64,000 nt of DNA, taken from the NCBI RefSeq assembly GCF_003459505.1, contig NZ_QRWD01000001.1, positions 1 to 64,000 of the forward strand. The letters are read 5' to 3'. Every line of letters starts with the position of its first letter. Positions within the stretch are counted from its first letter, which is position 1. The stretch is from Collinsella sp. AF20-14LB (GTDB taxonomy: Bacteria > Actinomycetota > Coriobacteriia > Coriobacteriales > Coriobacteriaceae). The position numbers and the translations under genes were made by a program. Positions 40,808 through 50,480 of this stretch are shown piece after piece. The notes beneath the pieces are model-generated. The model made no database searches, had not been told where the DNA came from, and saw only the letters and a list, made by a program, of their open reading frames with translations.

Positions 40808-43207
40808 CTAAAGCTCTGCCAAAAACTTTTCAGCGGCCTTTACCGCATCTCTCGACTTTCCCGTATCAACAGCCCATTCAGTTAGGCACTCTTTCTTGTC
40901 ATAATAAACCTTCTTGTGCAACTCAAGCGCTTTACGCCCCTCGATGCGCGCCTCATCGATCAAGCCAGCATCCTTGAGCTCTCTTGCTTTGTTAGAACTA
41001 ACATTGGCCAGCTGAAATCTAGCTCTCAAATAAGAGGAATCTCCCGTGGGGAAACCACCGCTTTTAAAGCCTCTATAGGCTTTTTCAAGCATGTTTTCAG
41101 CTTCAGGATACTTGCCCATCAACATGTTGGCAACGCCCTTGTTGGTAAGCACGATTAAAGCCTGAAGGCTGTTTGTGCCAAACAGAGCCTTACGCGCTTT
41201 GTAGGCCTTGTCGTAATACTTCAAAGCCCTTTTAAGGTACTCTTGCCCTTCGGAAGCGTTGCCCTCTTGTTTAAGCTTGGCACCGTATTGTTGGCATGTT
41301 GCTCCGTAGTTGTTAATAAAGCGAGCCTCATCGGCATCTAGTTCCCTGGCTTTTTTATCCTTAAGCGCTCTCACAACTTGATTCTGATAGTAGAAAGCCT
41401 TGTCGAAGTCTTTGAATCGTTTCCAGGAAATACCAAGATCATTAAGCGCCGAAAGATAAATGAGCCGTTCATTCGGATAATGCTTCCTTACGTCATTTAA
41501 AACTTCAACGGTATCTGCGATGGCTTGTTCATGCCATGTTCTTTCGCCTCTGGTTAACCAAAGTTGAGTTTTAAGAGCCGCAGTCTTGAGTTTTGCTCTC
41601 AAGAAATAAATGGTAGGTTCATCTGCAGGGCTTGTAGGAGCGTAAGAACATTGAATTTCTTTATAAAGGTCATATGCCTGCTCAACTTGACCGTTATGCC
41701 ATGCCGCCTCGGCATATTGCATACGAGCATTAAAAGCTGCCTCGGATCCAAGAACGTCCACACCTTCTACAGCAAGAAGTTGCCTTGCCTTGAGCACATG
41801 AAGTCTATAAGTATCCTTTGCATAGGCAGTCCTTTTATCGTCTGAACCCAACTGCCCGAGCAAATCTCCACACGCCTTGAAAAGCTTCAATACTACAGGG
41901 CCCTTAGCAGATCTACGAATGAGATCGGCGACAACCTCATGCATTTCGAAGCTATCTTGTCGCTTCCATACAAAGGAAAGATTTTCAAGTTGAGCAATAG
42001 CATTGGGATCAACGAAGGAGTCCCCCACTGCCATCATAAATTCGTAGTCCCAGTACTCAATAAAAGCAGCGGGATAGATGGCAGGCTTAAGGGAGGCATC
42101 GAGGCCCCGTAAATACACTTCGACGAGATTATCATAATCAACAATGCAAAGAAGGTTACGCCTTGCCTCTGTGACTGACGATCTATTAATCATGTCAGCA
42201 AGCATTATTAAGTATACGGGTATTCCTCCGGCTTTCTCCACAGCCAAGCTACGCAACTCGGAATCACTGACTCCGCATTTCACCAACAGTTCGTCTGCTT
42301 CGGTCAAGCTCATAGGCTCAAGCTGAACAGGAAACCGGACAACATTTCTCCATGCAAGCCTGCAGCGCCCAGCGACAATCCAGAGAGACCCCTTTGCCTC
42401 CGAGATGGTTTTCGCCCAATCATAACGACCCACTCGCCATTCACCAGCAACCCAACCCAGCTTCTCAAATGTATCCAGAAAGAAGATGAGCTTTCGTTCA
42501 TTGCGACCAGTCCACGCTTCGATATCAGACTTAAGACTACCCGCCAATGACGTTTTCAAATCACTGGAGGTTTTCTCTTCCGTTAGGCTCTTCCATTCAT
42601 TACACGCTTTGGCATTTTTAATAGAATCAACTGCATATGCCCCAATCTCAATGGCAGCATTAAGGATAGAGCCACCAAGGCCTCGGGTAAATTGATCAAT
42701 AAAGGGAGCAGCAAGACCCGACAACATCGTCGAAATCTCGACTCCCTTATTTTTTGCCTGCTCAAAATCAGCGCAGAACTCGGCTTTAGCCAATGCAAAA
42801 TTCGATGCTTTTGCTTTCCATGCGTAGTAATTCATCCTAAAGGTTGGACTTGGTACTCCGTTGCATGCAAGAAGATCCGAGAGCTCTTTTAGAATCTTTT
42901 CTTCAGAGGTTATCTCTTCTCCTTCAAAGCTATGCCTGGTAACGACGGTATTGTGGGTAAACTTATGAGTAAAGTCGGAGTACAACTCCTCCATGAGGAA
43001 TGTCTTCCCAAGCCCGCCGGTCCCGTAGATCGAAAAGACCTTGCCAATCCCGTTTTCCTTCGAAAGCACTTCGGCAGCAACTTCTTGAATATGCGCTCGC
43101 GAACTTGCACGACCGCTCATCTCAGACGACGGCTTTAAGGTGTAGTCATTGGCCATGCTTGCTGCATAGCTCTGATCGTCGCCAAGAACCAAGACATCAG
43201 TTCCCAT
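40808..43207 (-). CDS. STAND NTPase with C-terminal TPR-like repeats
   Basis: A 799-aa protein. A short N-terminus of about 55 residues is followed by a P-loop NTPase: FSIYGTGGLGKTFLMEEL (57-74), Walker B FFLDTFEKLG near 245, and a sensor region IVAGRCRLAWRNV. The C-terminal half (about 460-799) has TPR-like helical repeats (YYQNQVVRALKD, YYDKAYKARKALFG, ARIEGRKALELHKK). No effector domain is fused, so an effector may be separate, or the protein works by oligomerisation. The relation to NB-ARC/STAND antiphage proteins is inferred. It follows a 54-aa gene and lies exactly between two ugd remnants. Confidence 0.72.
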   Translation of the reverse strand: MGTDVLVLGDDQSYAASMANDYTLKPSSEMSGRASSRAHIQEVAAEVLSKENGIGKVFSIYGTGGLGKTFLMEELYSDFTHKFTHNTVVTRHSFEGEEITSEEKILKELSDLLACNGVPSPTFRMNYYAWKAKASNFALAKAEFCADFEQAKNKGVEISTMLSGLAAPFIDQFTRGLGGSILNAAIEIGAYAVDSIKNAKACNEWKSLTEEKTSSDLKTSLAGSLKSDIEAWTGRNERKLIFFLDTFEKLGWVAGEWRVGRYDWAKTISEAKGSLWIVAGRCRLAWRNVVRFPVQLEPMSLTEADELLVKCGVSDSELRSLAVEKAGGIPVYLIMLADMINRSSVTEARRNLLCIVDYDNLVEVYLRGLDASLKPAIYPAAFIEYWDYEFMMAVGDSFVDPNAIAQLENLSFVWKRQDSFEMHEVVADLIRRSAKGPVVLKLFKACGDLLGQLGSDDKRTAYAKDTYRLHVLKARQLLAVEGVDVLGSEAAFNARMQYAEAAWHNGQVEQAYDLYKEIQCSYAPTSPADEPTIYFLRAKLKTAALKTQLWLTRGERTWHEQAIADTVEVLNDVRKHYPNERLIYLSALNDLGISWKRFKDFDKAFYYQNQVVRALKDKKARELDADEARFINNYGATCQQYGAKLKQEGNASEGQEYLKRALKYYDKAYKARKALFGTNSLQALIVLTNKGVANMLMGKYPEAENMLEKAYRGFKSGGFPTGDSSYLRARFQLANVSSNKARELKDAGLIDEARIEGRKALELHKKVYYDKKECLTEWAVDTGKSRDAVKAAEKFLAEL

Positions 43208-43237
43208 TGCAGTACCCCAATCTATTAGCTTCAGAAG

Positions 43238-43402
43238 TTATCGATAATCGCTTCCGGTTTCTTTTCGAAGGGATTTCAAAGTTTTATCCTTTCTGGCCTT
43301 ACGACCATCAGAGTTCCTAAGTGTTCCTGCAGGAAGGTCATGCTTCTTCTCGTAAGTGCCAACCGTACAATCGCTTCTGGTTTTCCTGACTTTTCCAAAC
43401 AT
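43238..43402 (-). CDS. Small basic protein (54 aa) preceding the STAND gene
   Basis: ATG at 43400-43402 is preceded by AAAGGAGGAAAGGA, one of the strongest ribosome-binding sites here. The product is very basic (MFGKVRKTRSDCTVGTYEKK at the start, SDGRKARKDKTLKSLRKE later). It ends 31 bases before the STAND start on the same strand. No family recognised. It could be the missing partner, a regulator or an unrelated peptide. Confidence 0.6.
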   Translation of the reverse strand: MFGKVRKTRSDCTVGTYEKKHDLPAGTLRNSDGRKARKDKTLKSLRKETGSDYR

Positions 43403-43591
43403 TCCTTTCCTCCTTTATAGAACGTTATTTAGTCATGATGTTTGCGACAGCAAATAGTTCTAGATACGTGTCATTAGTATAAGGCGCACATCCTTCGCAT
43501 CGCCAGGCGAACTAAATCAAGGCCCTAACAGAAATGAAGGGTATGAGGCAAAGAAATCTATAGCAAACACGCAAAGAAATAAATATCGCGA

Positions 43592-43837
43592 CTAGCCCAT
43601 CTTAAACAAATCCCTCGTGTACACCTTGTCCGCCACGTCCGCGAGCTCGTCGCTCCAGCGGTTGGCGACGATAACGTCGTAGCCGGCCTTGAAGGCCTCC
43701 AGGTCGTGCGTGACCTCGGAGCCGAAGAACTCCGGGGCGTCCAGCGTGGGCTCGTAGACCGCCACGGGCACGCCCTTGGCCTTCACGCGCTTCATGACGC
43801 CCTGGATGGAGCTCGCGCGGAAGTTGTCGGAGCTCAA
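43592..43837 (-). pseudogene. ugd: 3' remnant B of UDP-glucose 6-dehydrogenase
   Basis: Reads [20 protein letters not shown], then [20 protein letters not shown] and ending [13 protein letters not shown]. This is the intact C-terminus of Ugd (about 80 residues); the first 300 residues are gone. It is nearly identical to remnant A over about 190 bases. The rest of the capsule operon starts upstream at 44281. Confidence 0.82.
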
Positions 43838-44280
43838 TCCGAGGTGCTATGAAGCGCGTCAACAGGGCGCCGAGAAAGGAACCCATCTATTCAGCATAAA
43901 TCCCCCCATCGGAACCAGCGATGGGATTGGAAAACAACTATTTCAAAAAAGATGTGATACTTCGCAACAAGGCACTATAAGCTGCGTTGAGGAAGACGAT
44001 CAATCATCTATGCCGCCATGTGAGAAATGGCCCCGTACACCTCCAGACGGACAAGTCCATAACCTGATAGAAGCAAGGACACCCGTGCAACTAAGTGCTA
44101 TGCCGAAACGGCAAGAGACCTACAGTTGATAAAATTGTAGAGACGCCTTCTTGAGACAATTTGGCAGTCAACAGTGGCGCACAACCCGCTCATTGTCGCA
44201 ACCCCCGCGATGTTACGCGCGGGTTGGCAGTGTCCACTTTGCGGTTAAAGTTGTTGCGCGGTTTTCCAATCACCGATGTT
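43838..44280. other. Gap between ugd remnant and capsule genes
   Basis: About 440 bases with no supported gene. The left end is the broken ugd junction. The remainder has AT-rich and GC-rich patches without motif. Confidence 0.5.
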
Positions 44281-45042
44281 TTAGCGATTTATCTTTTCGA
44301 TCTGGGCTGCTATACGCTTCGCCATCAGGCGATACCCCTCGCCATTGGGATGAAAACGATCTTTGTTGTAGCAGGAATCCCAGCCAGAAAACTCGACCTG
44401 AGACTTGAACAGGCAATAGAAATCGATGAAATCTAGAGAGCGCTCCGAAGCCAGAGTGCTAATCCTTTGACTATAAAGTTCGTACTGCTTGGGCGTCCCC
44501 GGGAATAACTTCTCGCTAATGTAGACACATGAGCAGGGAACGACTTTGAAGCCCAAGCCTAACAACCGGTCAAGCAGCTCTGCATACTGGGGCGAAAACG
44601 ACTCCAGGGGCATCCATTGTTCCGTACCATCAACAATCTTGATCACGCCCGACAATACTTTTCTGCAAAGGTTATCAGCATGCTGCCCCATACGCTTTGC
44701 GAACGTGTGTGAATAAAAAGGGCGCGGCATGAGCATGCCTCCACCCTGGAATCGTTTGGGAATGTGCGGGAAAACACGACCTGTACGACTGGGACGAAGC
44801 TGCGCATCAACATTGCCATACAACACGACGCACACATCGCCTTCCCTTGTAAAGCGCACTTTATTATCATTCAGCAGCTGCAAGGCGTAATCGACCATCG
44901 TGCCAGTATAGGCAAGGTTTACCACCTCGTAGGATTCACCCAGCAGTTGCGAAAGCTCGCCAGAAAAGTTTACTTTCTTGCTGCCAAGCCCCTGTGTAAT
45001 ACTGTCACCCAGCAGGTATACCTTGTTCTTGTCGTCACTCAC
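44281..45042 (-). CDS. SGNH/GDSL-type hydrolase
   Basis: A 253-aa protein. YLLGDSITQGLG (block I with the catalytic Ser) at 9-20, YGNVDAQ as block III and DRFHPNGEGY (catalytic Asp-x-x-His, block V) at the end show an SGNH esterase. In capsule clusters such enzymes remove or transfer acetyl groups on the polysaccharide. Last gene of the capsule unit, overlapping the glycosyltransferase upstream. Confidence 0.82.
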   Translation of the reverse strand: MSDDKNKVYLLGDSITQGLGSKKVNFSGELSQLLGESYEVVNLAYTGTMVDYALQLLNDNKVRFTREGDVCVVLYGNVDAQLRPSRTGRVFPHIPKRFQGGGMLMPRPFYSHTFAKRMGQHADNLCRKVLSGVIKIVDGTEQWMPLESFSPQYAELLDRLLGLGFKVVPCSCVYISEKLFPGTPKQYELYSQRISTLASERSLDFIDFYCLFKSQVEFSGWDSCYNKDRFHPNGEGYRLMAKRIAAQIEKINR

Positions 45043-46297
45043 TGCGCGCCTTCTCTACCAATTCCGTAATTGCTATAGCTGCATTCGTGTAATAGTCGTC
45101 CCAAGTCATATTAAGAGCGCACTTTCGCGCTGCCTCCGCCATGCCCGGAATCTTGCTTCGATTGTCGAGGAACCAGTTAATTTTGTCGCGAAGCGCCGCC
45201 GCATCCTGCGTGGGCACTACAAACCCATTCTCTCCTTCAATCACACAGTCGGCCGCACCCGTGTTGTCCGAGCAAACTACGGGCAGCCCCGAGGCAAAAC
45301 CCTCCATGATGGAGAGGGAAAATCCATCTCCAAGCGATGGGAAGAGCATCACATCGGCAGAAAGCAGCCGTTCAGACACTTCATCGTGCTGAATCATTCC
45401 TTTAAACTCAATGTTTGAGGAAAGTGAGGCAATAATCGAATCTGGGATGCAAATAGAGCCCACGCAAACAAGTTGCGCACGCGATGCGTCAATATCTCTG
45501 AAAGCCTCCAGAAGGTAGGAAATCCCCTTGTGCTCAGCAACTTGCCCAAGATACACAAAGGTCAACGGCTCATCATCCGCTTTCGCCTGGCGCGGCGCAT
45601 ATAAAAAAGAGGAGACATCAACACCATAGTGGCACACCCTGCATTTGTCCTGGAGGATTCCCGAATAGCCAAGTGTGCGTTCAACGAATGTTGAGCCACA
45701 CAAAAAAGCATCAGTAGCCGCAAGTTCGCGCTTTGTCCTATCAACGTCAATCGGATTCCAGATCCTCTTCCAGCCGTGAAGGCTATCCGAGAAGTCAGGC
45801 TTGAGCTGAACGTCCTTTTCGTACACAGAGCGTAAATAGAGAGCATTGCCAGCCGACATATCGGCTATGCAGATCGTAGAGGGCGACAGGCGCTTCACCT
45901 CTTCAAATAGAACGGCAGAATGGCCGTCGTATCCAACAACGGCGTCGGCTCCGGTTTTTGCAGCTAGCTTAGCGACTTTTCGAGCGAAACGGTCGTCGAC
46001 AATGCGCTCTACCTGGGAGCACCAGCGCTTCGCAAACGACAGATTATGCGAGAACAAAAATGCAAGTCCACCGAACTCCGAATATTGAATCACCAACTCG
46101 TTCGGGAGACCGTTGCTATGCCTAGCAGTTGCTTTCTTTCGCCAAAATGGCGGCAATAATCTTGCCGTCATAGCCGTTAAGGTATGGGGACGATAGTATA
46201 CCGTTGTGCAATATGCCTCAAGCATATGAGTACGATTGAGTGCTTCGGCCAGTCGATATGAATGTTGGCGCTGTGGGTGCGCGACGATTATTTTCAT
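45035..46297 (-). CDS. Glycosyltransferase family 4 (GT-B)
   Basis: Predicted 420 aa from MKIIVAHPQRQHSYRLAEAL at 46297. The C-terminal half has the GT-B donor pattern: FVYLGQVAEHKGISYLLEAF, LFPSLGDGFSLSIMEGFASG and PVVCSDNTGAAD. It transfers a sugar of the capsule repeat; acceptor and donor are unknown. Frames further upstream (to 46441) overlap the flippase gene and are not used. Confidence 0.85.
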   Translation of the reverse strand: MKIIVAHPQRQHSYRLAEALNRTHMLEAYCTTVYYRPHTLTAMTARLLPPFWRKKATARHSNGLPNELVIQYSEFGGLAFLFSHNLSFAKRWCSQVERIVDDRFARKVAKLAAKTGADAVVGYDGHSAVLFEEVKRLSPSTICIADMSAGNALYLRSVYEKDVQLKPDFSDSLHGWKRIWNPIDVDRTKRELAATDAFLCGSTFVERTLGYSGILQDKCRVCHYGVDVSSFLYAPRQAKADDEPLTFVYLGQVAEHKGISYLLEAFRDIDASRAQLVCVGSICIPDSIIASLSSNIEFKGMIQHDEVSERLLSADVMLFPSLGDGFSLSIMEGFASGLPVVCSDNTGAADCVIEGENGFVVPTQDAAALRDKINWFLDNRSKIPGMAEAARKCALNMTWDDYYTNAAIAITELVEKARSE

Positions 46298-46307
46298 GGA
46301 CTGAATC

Positions 46308-47795
46308 CTATCCTTTGCTACGAATCGATTTAAATTGAGAACGTAAACGATTGCGACATGCGAATATGCAAAATAAAAGTGCCGCAACGAATGCGTAGCG
46401 TACAGGCCCGAGCGTGTAAAGAACGAGCGATATCGCCGCAAAAAGGCATGTCAAAGCGCCAATAAAGCACAGGAACCTGGCATCATAGATACGAAGGCCC
46501 ACTCCCTTGCTCTTGAGTGTCTTCTTCATAAACAAGTAATGAAGCATAGCGGTACCTATATAGCAGACAGCCGTAACGTATGCGGAGGCGATATATCCGA
46601 ACAGCGGGATAGCGATAACGTTTAGGACGATATTCAAAACAGCCGACAGTACCGATGCGGTTGCCACATAGCCTGCTTTGCCGTAATAAATTTCGACGTT
46701 CACAAACAAGGTGTAGAGAAAAGTAAACACGACGCCAGTAGCTATGGGCGGAATACACCATATTGCTTCCGCATAATCTCCCGTTGCAAGCACAGCAACG
46801 CACTCCGGCGCCAGAAGCATAAGGATAAACACCAACACGGCGACAAGCAGAGCCACAGCGTTAGACACGCCCGCAATAGACCGACAATCGCCCGATTTCA
46901 GCTTGCTATAGAGCCATGGTACAAGCGATGAGTTAATACCGTTGCTGACCATAACAAGCAAAAGACCTGCGGAGTGCGCCACCCCGTAGATTGCAACTTT
47001 GGCGTTGTCGAGAAACCAGCTGATCAGGACTTTGTCGGCTTGATTGAGCAATACCTGCGATGCGTAATGCGGCGTAAGGGGCACGCCCATCTTAACCGAA
47101 GCACTCCACCAGTCACGGTCAAAGCAGTGCTGCGAGTGCTTAAGAAAGTCAATCATCACAACTACCGTGGCTGCTAAGTAAGGAGCGAGATTGCTCACTA
47201 CTCGCGCAATCACCTTATAACCGCTGGGTGCCAGTTGCACAGCAACTATTCCGATGGCAATGCTAGCGATGGAGATACCGAGCGTTACGGTCAAGAGAGG
47301 TTTGTACGCATAGTCAAAGCGACGACGGGTAAGCCAAAGCGTGACAATTGCAGAAGTCCAAATGTCAATAAACATAAGGGAGGTCAGAAGAGTCCCCATG
47401 CCTGTGAATGCGTTAATAGGAAACTGGAGCAGGAGGTACAACAGGTAAAACATTACGACTAAAGTCGAAATGAGAACTGCCTGGGACGTTGAATAATCAG
47501 GACGCTCGTATTCATGATCAGACATGCCCTTGTTGAATACCTCTTGTTGTATATTAAGGGTAATCACAAGGCCAAACAACATAACCCAAGTTACATAAAG
47601 GCTGTAAGATCCATACTCATCGATCGAGAACAACCGTGTAAAAATGGGCATCGATAGGACAGATAGCCCTCGCTGAATTATTGCGCATAACGTAAACCAC
47701 AAGCCCGCTTTCACGGGCAAAGACATCGCGCGGTATTTGGAAACTACCTTATCTAGCACAACACTCCAATCGTATGGGTCGGCATTCGCGCTCAT
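46308..47795 (-). CDS. wzx: Wzx-type oligosaccharide flippase
   Basis: A 495-aa membrane protein with about 12-14 hydrophobic segments and the N-terminal motif KAGLWFTLCAIIQRGLSVLSM of polysaccharide transporters. No other conserved catalytic residue is expected in the family. Flips the lipid-linked capsule repeat across the membrane. Located beside the polymerase as usual. Confidence 0.87.
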   Translation of the reverse strand: MSANADPYDWSVVLDKVVSKYRAMSLPVKAGLWFTLCAIIQRGLSVLSMPIFTRLFSIDEYGSYSLYVTWVMLFGLVITLNIQQEVFNKGMSDHEYERPDYSTSQAVLISTLVVMFYLLYLLLQFPINAFTGMGTLLTSLMFIDIWTSAIVTLWLTRRRFDYAYKPLLTVTLGISIASIAIGIVAVQLAPSGYKVIARVVSNLAPYLAATVVVMIDFLKHSQHCFDRDWWSASVKMGVPLTPHYASQVLLNQADKVLISWFLDNAKVAIYGVAHSAGLLLVMVSNGINSSLVPWLYSKLKSGDCRSIAGVSNAVALLVAVLVFILMLLAPECVAVLATGDYAEAIWCIPPIATGVVFTFLYTLFVNVEIYYGKAGYVATASVLSAVLNIVLNVIAIPLFGYIASAYVTAVCYIGTAMLHYLFMKKTLKSKGVGLRIYDARFLCFIGALTCLFAAISLVLYTLGPVRYAFVAALLFCIFACRNRLRSQFKSIRSKG

Positions 47796-47836
47796 CTGGC
47801 ACGTTGCCTGCGATTAATTCTCAAAATACCGTTCGG

Positions 47837-49327
47837 TTATTCACAATTGCGATTGTTTAGAAGCTCAGCCATTGCGATTGGAGCAAGAAGGAAAACGAGC
47901 ATTGAGAAGTTTTGCGGCATATATCCGCGAATAATAACCTGGAATAGCGCGGGAAAAATAACACAGTACATCGCAAGCGCGAGTGAGTTTTTACCCCCTT
48001 CAGTAAATAGACCTCGGCAATAACGGCACAGCAACCCAAGAATGAACATGCAAACGATGATGCCAACAAATCCAAATTCAACGTAATACTCGCTCAAATT
48101 CGGGTATGCAACACCGTCAAGAACAGCTCTTTGTCCGTAAAGATGATTGATGATTTCATAAATCATTGGCTGAGGCTTTCCAAGCCAAATCGCACGGGGA
48201 ATAAATAGCGTTAACGATCCGATAATCATTTGCCTTCCATATAGGAAAGAATGGAGACCAGGGACTACGCCAAAGATTCCGTAATAGACCTTGAAGTCAT
48301 CGATTTCTGCATAGAAAGGCTCAAAGAGACCGGCCATATCGACGCCATGCATATCAAGACCCGCGCCTGCTCGAATGCCGACGCGAGCAACCTGCATAAC
48401 GGCGAATATCAGTACGAGTGCGCCAACAAGAACAAGTACATTTGTAAGTGCAGGAGACGAATTCTTGCGGATATAGTGCAGTGCAGCGCACGCCAATAAA
48501 GGAATGAGCAAAGGAGCGCGACTTCCTCCGAAGAAAATCACGCCAAGCATAATGAAACCAGCAGCAAGTTTGGTAATTCGGTTTCGCCCGAACATATAAA
48601 TGAGAAGCCAGGCGCTAATTAGCGAGTAACTGCAATATGAAAGAAAACTGAGTGGGCTGTCGTTAACCGTAAGCTCACCCTGTGAAGCAAGGCCTCCCGA
48701 TAAAACATATGACAGGCTGAATCCCCTACTCAGTTGATACGCCAGATACAAAGCAAGCGAAAAAGCATAGATAACGTATGCCGTTTTTACTATTATGTGC
48801 TCGTTTGTTACATCTTTATAGAAAGCTTTTAACCTTTTATTCGAACCGTTATTTGACTCAAGACCATACGCAACTGTAAAAGCAATATGACCAAGCACTA
48901 CAAAGGTGCAGCCGATTAACGCATATTTGGTGGAATCCACACCGTAACGAACGGTTTCTCCCACAGAGAGCTGAAACACTGCAGCAACGTGATACACAAG
49001 AATATAAACAACTGTAATCATTACGTAAGGCTCGAACATATAAACGGGGCGCCTGAAATGCCTTACTAATATTGCAGCAGCAAAATAGAAGCCTTCGAAA
49101 GTGAGCGCAATGAAATACTCTGACTCAGCGGGAGTCGTCGCACCAATTGCCTCGAAGAATGTCCAAATGGCCCCGCCGATCAATAGTAAAGACAGCAGAA
49201 AAACCGTAAGAAACGATTTAGCGCCCTTTGCATAAGTGCGAGCTTTAATTACTCCAGCCATCTTAGACACTGTTATGGCATTCAGTGTATTCACCTCTAT
49301 CATTTCGTTCCCATTTGGAGCATTCAT
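47837..49327 (-). CDS. wzy: Wzy-type O-antigen/capsule polymerase
   Basis: A 496-aa protein with about 12 membrane segments and a large central outer loop (about 330-380, including VVPGLHSFLYGRQ). The family has little sequence conservation, so the call rests on topology and position between flippase and glycosyltransferase. AT-rich compared with core genes. N-terminal start uncertain (another ATG 8 codons on). Confidence 0.75.
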   Translation of the reverse strand: MNAPNGNEMIEVNTLNAITVSKMAGVIKARTYAKGAKSFLTVFLLSLLLIGGAIWTFFEAIGATTPAESEYFIALTFEGFYFAAAILVRHFRRPVYMFEPYVMITVVYILVYHVAAVFQLSVGETVRYGVDSTKYALIGCTFVVLGHIAFTVAYGLESNNGSNKRLKAFYKDVTNEHIIVKTAYVIYAFSLALYLAYQLSRGFSLSYVLSGGLASQGELTVNDSPLSFLSYCSYSLISAWLLIYMFGRNRITKLAAGFIMLGVIFFGGSRAPLLIPLLACAALHYIRKNSSPALTNVLVLVGALVLIFAVMQVARVGIRAGAGLDMHGVDMAGLFEPFYAEIDDFKVYYGIFGVVPGLHSFLYGRQMIIGSLTLFIPRAIWLGKPQPMIYEIINHLYGQRAVLDGVAYPNLSEYYVEFGFVGIIVCMFILGLLCRYCRGLFTEGGKNSLALAMYCVIFPALFQVIIRGYMPQNFSMLVFLLAPIAMAELLNNRNCE

Positions 49328-49342
49328 GCCTAATAGCTATTG

Positions 49343-50479
49343 TTAGCTTGCCATGTCGGTTCTTTCATGCAAGGCAAGAATAATCTCTAGGGCCTCGCAT
49401 ACGTTGCCAACAACATGAGAATCCGTGCGGCGCAATGTTTCCCGGCAGCCGCCAGTGTCGTAGGATACCACGCGGGTGCCGCAGGCTTCGGCTTCCAAAT
49501 TGACCGTAGGATAGTTGTCCTCGTTGGTTGGGTTGAAGAACACGTCGGCAGCGGTGTAGACCTCGGCGAGTTCTTGGACGGTACCAGTCTTACCCAAGGC
49601 CACGGCAGTTGAAACCTCACTTTGCACTTGCTCTATCTGCTTATCGTTCAGACCCACGAGCACCACGGCGAAGCGGTTACTGTCGAGTTCCTTTGCCAAA
49701 TGTACGAAGTCAGGCAAGCCTTTGCGCTTGCTCCACTTCGATGCAACGCCCAAAACCATAAAACGCTCGCCTATGTCATAGCGCTCACGAAAGTCGCTCG
49801 GTGTAGGCTTGAAAACATCGGCATTGATGGTGTTGTGTACGACCTTTACGTCGTATTTGCCCAAGAAACTCTGCATTACCAAATCGGCAAGCCATTGCGA
49901 GGGTGTTATAAGCTGTACGCGCTCAGGCGGCAGCATGGTGAACAAGCGTTTTTTTTGATCGAACGACCAGCGCACCGCGCCGTCACCCGCAAGAGTTTCG
50001 GGGTACGTCCGTTTTTGCGGACATGAGGTGCACGCGGCGCACCTAGTCTTCCACTGCGTGCACTTCACATATGTAAAGTAGATGCAGTGCCCCGTAAACG
50101 CCCAGCAGTCGTGCAGAGTCCAAACTACCTTGCAGCGGTGGCTCGCAAGCCAATTAAAGAGCATTTCAATGTTGATGTAGTAACCGAGCAGTAGATGCAG
50201 ATGTACCACATCAGGGTCTATCTCGTCGAGTTTCGCCAGCAGTCTGCGCGTGATGCCCTTTGAATGGAAGCCAGGTTTTCCGTCCAAGCGCGTTTGCAGC
50301 ACGTCGACGCATACCTCGGGATATGAGGCGATGCACTGCATATGCTCATCTTGCTCGAGGTTGCCGCGAGCCCAAAAAACCCAGGACTCATCATCCCTGG
50401 CGATGAGCTCGCGGTGTTTCTTGAATATGATTGAATCAGCCCAACCGCCCGAATACGCGTTAATCTGAACGTATTTCAC
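49343..50479 (-). CDS. Glycosyltransferase family 4
   Basis: A 378-aa protein. The N-terminal part includes VHLHLLLGYYINIEMLFNWL and WTLHDCWAFTGHCIYF, and a cysteine-rich loop CTQWKTRCAACTSCPQK, a feature of many capsule GT4 proteins. The donor half has FMVLGVASKWSKRKGLPDFV and FFNPTNEDNYPTVNLEAEAC. Donor sugar unknown. Confidence 0.85.
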   Translation of the reverse strand: MKYVQINAYSGGWADSIIFKKHRELIARDDESWVFWARGNLEQDEHMQCIASYPEVCVDVLQTRLDGKPGFHSKGITRRLLAKLDEIDPDVVHLHLLLGYYINIEMLFNWLASHRCKVVWTLHDCWAFTGHCIYFTYVKCTQWKTRCAACTSCPQKRTYPETLAGDGAVRWSFDQKKRLFTMLPPERVQLITPSQWLADLVMQSFLGKYDVKVVHNTINADVFKPTPSDFRERYDIGERFMVLGVASKWSKRKGLPDFVHLAKELDSNRFAVVLVGLNDKQIEQVQSEVSTAVALGKTGTVQELAEVYTAADVFFNPTNEDNYPTVNLEAEACGTRVVSYDTGGCRETLRRTDSHVVGNVCEALEIILALHERTDMAS

Positions 50480-50480
50480 G

